Source of the DNA: Novosphingobium sp. 9U
Lineage (GTDB): Bacteria > Pseudomonadota > Alphaproteobacteria > Sphingomonadales > Sphingomonadaceae
Reading direction: 5' to 3'
Length of the DNA: 13,116 bases
Assembly: GCF_902506425.1 (NCBI RefSeq)
Contig: NZ_LR732473.1
Span: 1-13,116 of the forward strand
Each line of letters begins with the position of its first letter. Position 1 is the stretch's first letter. This document shows, one piece after another, positions 7,583 to 13,116 of this stretch. Position numbers and translations under genes: made by a program. Under the pieces are notes generated by a model. It was not told the origin of the DNA. It saw nothing but the letters and a program-made list of their open reading frames with translations, and did no database searches.

Positions 7583-8632
7583 TCAGGAGCGGGCTGCAGT
7601 ATTCTCGTGTGCGAGGAAAAAGCGCAGCATAGCCCGTGAGGCATCCGGCCCTCTGGCATCTACGTGGGAGCCCGCGGGATCGCCGCCCGACCATGCATGG
7701 CCCGCACCGTTTATGGTCCACTGCTCAATCAGCAGGCGTCCGGCACTGTCGCGGCTCAGCGTACGGCGGTAACGCCTTCCTCCGGCAGTGCCCGCCTCCG
7801 TATGGACCGTAAGGGGAACGCCGGTCGCAGCTGTGGCTATCTCGACGATCTCGCCTGCGTTCGCTTCGTTCACGATGCCGTCGCGGTCGCCATGAAAGGT
7901 GATCAGGGGCACGAAGCTGGCAGAGGGCGGTCCTTGCCGACGGCGGCTGCCCTTCTTCATCGCCGTGAGTGCCTCCGGCAAGTTTCGCGCTGCCCCGCAT
8001 GCGAGGCCTGAGTGGACGCCGATCGCAGCGAACAGGTCGGGGTAGGCGCTGGCCATGATTGTCGCTGCGGCACCTCCTGCTGAGAGACCGGCCACATAGA
8101 CGCGGCCGGCGTCAGCGCGCTCCGTGGCGATCACTTCGTGTGCGACGCCCGCGATCAGCGCTGGCTCCCCCTGACCGCGCGTCTGGTCGCCGGGCCGAAA
8201 CCAGTTCCAGCAACGCTGCTGGTTGGCAGCCTGCGTCTGGCGCGGATAGGCCACGATGAAGCCCAATTCGTCCGCAAGCCGGTTCATGCCGGTGCCCCGC
8301 GCGAAGTCCTAAGGCGTTTGGGTGCAGCCGTGCAGCATAATCACAAGCGGCATGCCCGGAGTTGCGGAAGCCGGCCGGTACAACATGTAATCGATGGAGC
8401 CGGCTTGCCCCAGGTGTCGTCGTGCTTCGAACCGGCCGCTTGTCGGGGAAACGTGCGGCTCGCATTTCGCTGTTACGGACTCTGCCTCAAGGTCGATGAT
8501 GCGATCGGCCGCTGCCGGCACGAAGTTCGTGCCCTTGCCCCTATCGGGGCGCAGCAGCAGGGCGGTTGCGCCGGCAAGGTCTCCGTTGCGGGTCCGCCGC
8601 AGCGCTTCGGCCATCTTGCTTTGAAGGTTCAA
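7583..8632 (-). pseudogene. PHB depolymerase-family esterase (alpha/beta hydrolase) with an in-frame TAG
   Basis: This is one continuous frame of 349 codons interrupted by a single TAG at 8309-8311 (codon 108). Before it the protein reads MLHGCTQTP, after it DFARGTGMNRL, which is the normal run of this family (HGCTQ-x-P-x-D-F-A-x-G-T-G-M-N). The catalytic triad is intact downstream: Ser184 in GLSAGG, Asp251 in FHGDRDGIVN and His312 in NGAGHAWSGG. The oxyanion HGC is upstream of the stop. Enzymes of this family hydrolyse short-chain polyhydroxyalkanoates or related esters; there is no signal peptide. The start is probably TTG 8632, because GGAG lies 7 bases upstream; the first ATG (8614) has no such site. 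It follows the CopG-like gene by 13 bases, so the two form an operon. If the TAG is not read through, only fragments are made; ATG 8287 could restart after the stop but would lack the oxyanion strand. Confidence 0.88.
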
Positions 8633-8645
8633 CGGCGTTCTCCGG

Positions 8646-9041
8646 TCACGTGATACGGTCAGCCAGCGCCGCCTTAACTGCCGGAGGAGCGTGGAGCGCC
8701 CCCAGTACGTTAATCTGTGCGATGGCAGATCGGGCGAGCTCGGGCGTGACGTCGGATGCAATCGTTACGAGCCCCAGCACTCGGATGTCGAGCGTCTCTC
8801 CCGCCTTCAGCGCCGCTTCCAAGTCGCTCGCCGACAGATGACGTAAGCCCAGTTGAAGCTGGCGACGCTTTGCGAACTGGCGAGCCTCCTCGCTATGCCG
8901 CTCGAGCTGGTTGCGGATGGCGGTGCGGATGAAGTCTGTCCGGTTTCGATAGAAGCCCTCGCGAACTAGCAGGTCCACGTGGCCCAGATCGACGAAGCCA
9001 AGATTGATCGTGATCTTCTCACTGTCGAGTTGCCCAGCCAT
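8646..9041 (-). CDS. CopG-type ribbon-helix-helix transcriptional regulator
   Basis: This is a 131-residue protein. Residues about 5-48 form a ribbon-helix-helix DNA-binding domain: strand EKITINLGFVDLGHVDLLV, then helices REGFYRNRTDFIRTAIRNQL. The basic/Asn residues in the strand and the NRTDFIRTAIR helix are typical. The remainder (QLGLRHLSASDLEAALKAGE, then DIRVLGLVTIASDVTPELA) is a C-terminal region shared by the longer CopG-like proteins that precede PHB-depolymerase-family genes. Such proteins bind as dimers to short inverted repeats and often repress their own operon. A perfect inverted repeat at 9051-9070 lies just in front of this gene. ATG 9041 (MAGQLDSEKI) is preferred; an in-frame ATG at 9056 directly abuts the AGGTGG site and has no spacing. 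Confidence 0.85.
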   Translation of the reverse strand: MAGQLDSEKITINLGFVDLGHVDLLVREGFYRNRTDFIRTAIRNQLERHSEEARQFAKRRQLQLGLRHLSASDLEAALKAGETLDIRVLGLVTIASDVTPELARSAIAQINVLGALHAPPAVKAALADRIT

Positions 9042-9050
9042 AGCACCATT

Positions 9051-9070
9051 TACCATCCACCTGGATGGTA
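9051..9070. promoter_or_regulatory. Perfect inverted repeat, candidate operator of the CopG-like regulator
   Basis: TACCATCCA (9051-9059) and TGGATGGTA (9062-9070) are exact reverse complements separated by CC. The site lies 9 bases upstream of the preferred start of the ribbon-helix-helix gene and includes its AGGTGG Shine-Dalgarno (9057-9062). A two-fold symmetric site of this size suits a dimer or dimer pair of such a protein. Binding would block both transcription and ribosome access. As RNA, the same arms could hide the ribosome-binding site in a hairpin, although a 2-base loop is tight. Confidence 0.6.
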
Positions 9071-9911
9071 TATGGAACTCCCGAGACAAACTGCAAGTGG
9101 GTGTCAGCGGCAGAGCGCACCACGCCCGAAGTGCTTGCTTGAAGAGGCGTGTTCATGCCGAACGGATCCGACACAAGCCATGACTTGGATCAGAGGTCAG
9201 AGCGGGTGGTCACTTAGGACGCTTAGATGCGGACACGTAGAGGCAGCGGCAGAGCTCTATCTGGGCTTGTGTATCGCGCGTTCGCGGGTTCAGGCAATCA
9301 GATAGCCGTGCAGCTATATGGCGTTGCAAAAACCGAAACCTAGTGTCGCGCTCTTCGCACTTGCAGCATTACGTTTACGCCAGCATAGACGATAAGCCTT
9401 TCAGGCATCCTCTCCCAAACTTTATCAGGGCTGGTCTTCGGATCGGCCCTTCCTTTTCTCGCGCGAGCCAAAGTGGTCCGCCAGCTAGGCCTGCAAGTTC
9501 AACTGCAACCGCTCTTTGGAACGTGCGAGCGGCCGGTTATGTTGACGGCAGCCTCGGGCCGAACCTGAACAATCAGCGAAGTTGGGGAGCCGACATGGGG
9601 TCCTAAGCGCCCGCAACTGGTCAGCGCTCGCCGAACGCTTGCCATGTATTTCGGACAAGCCGGCAATTACCCAATCCCGCGTTGAACAGCCGCTCCTGCG
9701 TCAGGCGGTCGTGCCACACTAACATGCCTCTCAACCATGATCTTAGTGGCTTTTGGGCTGGCGAGGTCCGTTACCTTCGCCATCGAGAAAATTGGCGGGT
9801 TCCGATCCTCAGGACAGACGCCGCGTACCGCTGGGAGCCCAGGGCGGTGTAACGCCGGTCACAGCACGGCCGGTCAGTAGCCCAAGACGGGAAAATTGTC
9901 CGGATGGCACG
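9071..9911. other. Long spacer without a recognised gene
   Basis: About 840 bases lie between the diverging CopG-like gene and the FNT transporter gene. The open frames (for example 9343-9606 +) have no family resemblance, no good ribosome-binding site and mixed codon use. The promoter for the leftward operon should lie at the left end, but no clear -35/-10 pair was identified. A GGAAC (9518-9522) followed after 17 bases by TGTT resembles a general-stress promoter but has no gene behind it. Confidence 0.45.
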
Positions 9912-9937
9912 GGAGCAACGCGATCGCAGGCAGCGTT
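9912..9937 (+). promoter_or_regulatory. Weak EcfG-like promoter in front of the FNT gene
   Basis: GGAGC (9912-9916), 17 bases, then CGTT (9934-9937) matches the alphaproteobacterial EcfG consensus GGAAC-N16/17-CGTT with one mismatch in the -35. It ends 24 bases before the GTG start, leaving a short leader with the AGGAG. A one-mismatch hit in GC-rich DNA can occur by chance. Confidence 0.3.
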
Positions 9938-9961
9938 GTGTTCGGGGACTAGGAGACGAGC

Positions 9962-10777
9962 GTGGCCGATCACACCACAAATCTGGATCAGAGCGAGCAG
10001 CGCGAGGTCGAGGAGAACAGCGCCCCGGCGGCGAAGGTGGTTCATGCGGTGGTCTCGAAGCAGGGCGCCGAAGAGATGGAGCGGCCGCTCGACTCGCTGT
10101 TTTGGTCCGCGGTCGCCGCGGGCATCGCAATCATGGCCTCGCTTTCTGTCAGCGGCGCCTTACATCACTACTTGCCCGATGCGCCCTGGCGCGAGTTAGT
10201 CGTAGCCTTCGGCTACCCGATTGGCTTCCTGGTGGTTGTATTGGGGCGCATGCAGCTGTTCACCGAGCAGACGGTAGTCACCATCCTGCCACTCGCGCGT
10301 GAGGCGACAACGCGCAACTTCGTGCGGGTCGCGCAGCTCTGGATCTTGGTCTTCGTGGGCAACATAACCGGCGCCGCCTGCGTCTCCGCGCTGGCCGCAT
10401 TCGGGCACGTCCAATCTCCCGAGGTGCTGGCGGGCATGGTCGACGTCTCGGCCAAGCTGCTCGAGCGAGACGCCGGCCAGACACTGCTTCAAGCTATCCC
10501 GGCAGGCTTTCTGATGGCCGCGCTGGCCTGGGTTCGCGCGGCCGAGGACCACATGGGCTTTTGGATCGTTCTTGCGCTTACGCTGGCGATCGGCCTGTGT
10601 GGCTTTGCTCACGTGATCGCCGGGTCGACTGAGGCTTGGCTGCTGTTGTGGACAGGTAAGGTAGATTTAGGATGGGTGCTCGCTGGCTTTCTGCTTCCGG
10701 CCCTCGCGGGCAACGTGATTGGTGGAACAGGCCTCTTTGCTGTGCTCGCCCACGCGCAAGTGCGAAGCGAAATCTAA
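9962..10777 (+). CDS. Formate/nitrite transporter (FNT) family channel
   Basis: This is a 271-residue inner-membrane protein with a soluble N-terminal tail of about 40 residues and six membrane helices (about 45-68, 80-110, 121-146, 175-195, 199-228 and 236-262). Family signs are the second-helix region PIGFLVVVLGRMQLFTEQTV, the helix-3 stretch WILVFVGNITGAAC, the pore-histidine region GLCGFAHVIAGSTEAW and the terminal LPALAGNVIGGTGLFAVLAH (N-x-x-G-G). FNT proteins are pentameric channels for formate, nitrite or related small anions; the long N-terminal tail and the E-Q-T motif fit the YfdC-like branch, whose substrate is not settled. The GTG start (MADHTTNLDQ) is supported by AGGAG at 9951-9955, 6 bases away. 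No formate or nitrite metabolism genes are nearby, so it is probably a single-gene unit. Confidence 0.92.
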   Translation: MADHTTNLDQSEQREVEENSAPAAKVVHAVVSKQGAEEMERPLDSLFWSAVAAGIAIMASLSVSGALHHYLPDAPWRELVVAFGYPIGFLVVVLGRMQLFTEQTVVTILPLAREATTRNFVRVAQLWILVFVGNITGAACVSALAAFGHVQSPEVLAGMVDVSAKLLERDAGQTLLQAIPAGFLMAALAWVRAAEDHMGFWIVLALTLAIGLCGFAHVIAGSTEAWLLLWTGKVDLGWVLAGFLLPALAGNVIGGTGLFAVLAHAQVRSEI

Positions 10778-11020
10778 AGGGCCTTCCTCAAATCTTATCG
10801 AAGAGCGGCAAAGTGGGTCTGGGGATTGCTTTTAACCGATTTGCCCAACAGATCTCGGCCAAGGGTCAGTCAGGTGAACACGCCAATAGTGGTGATCCCC
10901 AGGCAGTCGCCGCCTCAAGTAGTGTTCAACACCACGAATATCGCACATCCATGCCGTCGTTTGACCGCCGCTACCATTACTCGTTTAAGCCGAGTCAGCC
11001 GTGCCGGGTGCCCAAAGAAA

Positions 11021-11060
11021 TGATCGGGCAAAGCTGCATGAGGGGCAGCCTGTGAGTATC
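11021..11060 (+). repeat. Degenerate intergenic repeat, copy C
   Basis: This copy reads TGATCGGGCAAAGCTGCATG followed by AGGGGCAGCCTGTGAGTATC. It shares GGCAAAGCTGCATGA with the copy at 3883-3920 and then follows the same pattern with substitutions. It lies downstream of the FNT stop, just beyond the end of the converging gene at 11073. Confidence 0.5.
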
Positions 11061-11072
11061 GCCTCAGCGCCT

Positions 11073-11375
11073 CTAGACGCGCGCTTCCTGGTCTCTTGAC
11101 GAAGCTAAAATGCGTTGTGTCGCTCCGCTGGAGTTGTAGCGGTCTGTGATGCCAATTCGCACTGAGCAGGTGACTTCGAAGCAAGAGCTGGAGCCATCTT
11201 CGGCGCCTCTCTCCATCCATCCGCCGTCGAAGAGCCTCATGAAACCGGTGAGCGACACAAATTCGACTTGCTCCTTCGACCCATGGCGCCAGCGTGGTGG
11301 CTTGCCACTCGCTACGTATTTGACCGCGGAGAACGAAGCGATTGCCATGATGAACTGCGCCAGGCGGGTGACCAC
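11073..11375 (-). CDS. Hypothetical protein, start codon unclear
   Basis: This frame encodes about 100 residues (from GTG 11375, VVTRLAQFIMAIASFSAVKY) with clear coding signs: about three quarters of third positions are G or C in the first 60 codons, and segments such as QVEFVSLTGFMRLFDGGW and SCFEVTCSVRIGITD look like strands of a folded domain. I do not recognise the family. GTG 11375 has no ribosome-binding site. The same frame stays open upstream (IPAPALTNASAADHI), and a perfect AAGGAG lies at 11425-11430, with ATC as the in-frame codon five bases beyond it (11418-11420) and a TAG further up. The true start may therefore be at 11420 with ATC, or the original ATG may be lost. The rightward frame on the other strand is judged to be its shadow. 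Confidence 0.5.
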   Translation of the reverse strand: MVTRLAQFIMAIASFSAVKYVASGKPPRWRHGSKEQVEFVSLTGFMRLFDGGWMERGAEDGSSSCFEVTCSVRIGITDRYNSSGATQRILASSRDQEARV

Positions 11376-11430
11376 GATGTGATCAGCAGCAGAGGCGTTC
11401 GTGAGCGCAGGTGCAGGGATCGTGCTCCTT

Positions 11431-11985
11431 TCGGCGAGCTACTTCCGAGCGAATCTCGCCTGCGGCCGGTCTGGGGAGAGGCAGTCCGGCGCGTCCCATG
11501 GGGGGGGGCGAAGTGATGATGAAGCGATGGTGCTTCCGCGCTCCAGAGGCTTGAAGCCGTTGCTTGTCACTGTCGGTGCCGCGCCCGTCCGGGCTGGGTT
11601 CGCCTCATACTCGCGCGACATTATGATCCGCATCATTGATCGTGACGCTCTGCTTGTTGACATGACTGCCACGTCGATGCGCTTGTGGGGCTCACGCTTG
11701 CCAAAGCACGGCTGCTCCAAACACTTGTCGAAAAAATGCTTCGCCTAACGCGGCAGCGGACCGCCACGGCATTACGTACGCGACTGTTCGCCCCCAGCTT
11801 GCCAGCGTCTCCGCCAAAACCGAGACGAGAAATCGAACCGGTCTTGTGCGGTTGGCGACGCGGCTTTCACGTTGACCGCTTCTCTCGCGAGGAAATGGAA
11901 CTCCTGCAATATAAGTGTCGGTGCTCTTCCTCCGTCCCGGCACTCAGAGCGTTACCAATCTGATGCTTGAAGCACCAGCGCGGCG
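11431..11985. other. Spacer without a recognised gene, contains a G9 run
   Basis: About 550 bases lie between diverging genes. Overlapping frames occur on both strands (for example 11401-11748 + and 11439-11720 -), and none matches a family I know. A run of nine G occurs at 11500-11508. The promoter of the rpoD-like gene should lie near the right end; no convincing -35/-10 was found. A small TGCTT-G-AAGCA palindrome lies at 11964-11974, upstream of the first possible rpoD start. Confidence 0.4.
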
Positions 11986-13116
11986 ATGGCCAAAGAACGC
12001 TGGCCCTCAGAGCCTTGCGAGGGCAAGGGGCCGAACAGATATACCTCCTTGATTGGTACCGACATCCTGGCCGGTCCACATGAGCTAACGGCGGACCCAT
12101 TGAGCAACAGTGACCTGCGAGCGACTTCGGATGTGCCGCTCATCGACGACAACGAGAGCGGGATTGAGCAGTTCATTGCTCGCGCCAAGCGCCGTGGCTT
12201 CGTCACGATAGAAGATGTGGAGGCGGCGCTTCCAGCGGACGAGGTCTCAACAGACCAGATCGAACAGATCATGGGCGCCCTCTCGGAAATGGGCGTCAAG
12301 ATCGTCGAGAATGAAGAGGGTGAGAGTGCTGACGCTGAAGCGCAAGCTGACGCGGATCCCGAAAACGACGACGCGGAAGGTGACGGTAGGACCGGGCAAA
12401 GAACTCCGAGCAACGGAGCTGCCGACAATCTGGGCCGTACCGACGACCCTGTACGCATGTACCTTCGTGAAATGGGCGCGGTTGAAATGCTCAGCCGTGA
12501 GGGCGAGGCCGCTGTTGCAAAGCGGATTGAAGCCGGCAGGGACATGATGATCCTCGGGCTATGTGAAAGCCCGATGACCTTTCACGCGATCATCCAGTGG
12601 TCCGAGGCGCTTAATAGCGGCGAGATGCAGCTGCGCGAGATCCTTGATCTAGATGCGATGTACGCCACAGAGCCGACGAGCGAGTCGATGTCCGCCGAGG
12701 GTGAGGCGCAGATCACCGAGGCGGCTGCCGGCCCCGCCTACAAGGAAGATGAGGACGAGGACATTGAGCCGGAGCGCTTGGGAGGCGACGATGAGGGAGA
12801 CGCTGAAGGCGGTGCCAAGAAGGCAGGGGAAGAGGAGGAAGATAACACCCTCAACCTTGCGCAGCTCGAAGCCGCGCTCAAGGACGATGCTCTCGCAAAG
12901 TTCGCTGAGATTACCGAGGTGTTCCGCACGTTCGAGAAGCTTCAACGCGAGCGTCTCGACGCGCTGGCGCTCGGCATCGACTTCCCGGTAGCCAAGGAGC
13001 AGCAGTACCATGAGCTGCGTGAGGAGCTGACCGCGCTGGTCGAGTCGGTAAGGTTCCACGCAACCAAGATCGAGTACCTGATTGACAATCTCTACGCGTT
13101 CAACCGGCGCTTGACC
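11986..13116 (+). CDS. rpoD: RpoD-like primary sigma factor, N-terminal part (runs off the right edge)
   Basis: At least 377 residues are visible. From about residue 50 the protein follows alphaproteobacterial sigma-70: region 1.1 (LIDDNESGIEQFIARAKRRG to IMGALSEMGVKIVENEE), an acidic linker, region 1.2 (DDPVRMYLREMGAVEMLSRE) with EAAVAKRIEAGRDMMILGLC, then the non-conserved region with a long Asp/Glu-rich insert (about 240-290) and NTLNLAQLEAALK, HELREELTALVESVRFHATK. Regions 2-4 lie beyond the window. Sigma-70 directs RNA polymerase to housekeeping promoters. The start is uncertain: ATG 11986 gives about 50 residues before LIDDNE, whereas the family usually has 15-20; TTG 12100 would give 16, but neither has a good Shine-Dalgarno. 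The usual upstream neighbour dnaG is absent. It may be an accessory paralogue rather than the housekeeping gene. Confidence 0.9.
   Translation, partial: MAKERWPSEPCEGKGPNRYTSLIGTDILAGPHELTADPLSNSDLRATSDVPLIDDNESGIEQFIARAKRRGFVTIEDVEAALPADEVSTDQIEQIMGALSEMGVKIVENEEGESADAEAQADADPENDDAEGDGRTGQRTPSNGAADNLGRTDDPVRMYLREMGAVEMLSREGEAAVAKRIEAGRDMMILGLCESPMTFHAIIQWSEALNSGEMQLREILDLDAMYATEPTSESMSAEGEAQITEAAAGPAYKEDEDEDIEPERLGGDDEGDAEGGAKKAGEEEEDNTLNLAQLEAALKDDALAKFAEITEVFRTFEKLQRERLDALALGIDFPVAKEQQYHELREELTALVESVRFHATKIEYLIDNLYAFNRRLT

Noticed and set aside
9518..9543. GGAAC-N17-TGTT promoter-like match
   Set aside because: No gene with a plausible start follows within a reasonable distance.
11146..11382. 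Plus-strand frame opposite the hypothetical gene at 11073-11375
   Set aside because: Third-position composition favours the minus strand; the plus frame looks like its shadow.
11952..12545. Minus-strand frame of 197 codons over the start of the rpoD-like gene
   Set aside because: It is Ser/Ala-rich and antisense to recognisable sigma-70 regions 1.1 and 1.2.
1..13116. tRNA, rRNA, CRISPR array, prophage or toxin-antitoxin module
   Set aside because: No cloverleaf, rRNA core, regular direct-repeat array or phage structural gene was seen. The CopG-like gene is paired with an esterase, not with a toxin of a known type.

Overview
The window looks like an accessory or decaying part of the genome of a sphingomonad-type alphaproteobacterium. 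The clues are a primary sigma factor with the long acidic, low-complexity insertion typical of sphingomonad RpoD, a CadC-like membrane winged-helix/TPR regulator of a kind common in that group, an N-terminally anchored PAS-PAS hybrid histidine kinase, and gene-poor spacers that hold degenerate copies of a short repeat (core about AATGGCAGCTTGTGGGAAGC). All family names come from reading the protein sequence; no database search was run.

Left part (1-4539): the 5' part of an IS110-family DEDD transposase runs off the left edge on the minus strand, preceded by a structured leader that may encode a bridge RNA. Then come a 62-residue DUF3606-like protein and a hybrid sensor histidine kinase (PAS-PAS-HisKA-HATPase-REC) on the plus strand, a roughly 670-base stretch with no convincing gene, a 65-residue single-pass membrane protein (+), and a secreted TonB-C-terminal-like protein (-).

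Middle part (4809-9056): a CadC-like regulator (+) is broken by an apparent one-base deletion. A small hypothetical gene (-) follows, then a two-gene minus-strand operon: a ribbon-helix-helix (CopG-type) regulator followed, 13 bases later, by a PHB-depolymerase-family esterase that carries an in-frame TAG but is otherwise intact. A perfect 9-bp inverted repeat with a 2-bp centre lies over the ribosome-binding region of the regulator and is a natural candidate autoregulatory operator.

Right part (9090-13116): about 900 bases without a recognised gene lead to a formate/nitrite-transporter-family channel (+) with a strong Shine-Dalgarno and a GTG start. A hypothetical minus-strand gene with good codon bias but no clear start codon follows, then about 600 bases with no recognised gene, and finally the 5' 1.1 kb of an rpoD-like gene that runs off the right edge. 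This sigma factor has an unusual N-terminal extension and does not have dnaG in front of it, so it may be a second, accessory copy.

The general picture is a mosaic of one- and two-gene transcription units in alternating orientation. Two genes have lesions, one lacks a normal start, an insertion sequence lies at one end, and the spacers are rich in repeats. No tRNA, rRNA, CRISPR array or prophage module was seen. The strongest unusual items are the operator palindrome, the single-lesion pseudogenes, the putative sigma-70 paralogue and the possible IS110 bridge-RNA region.
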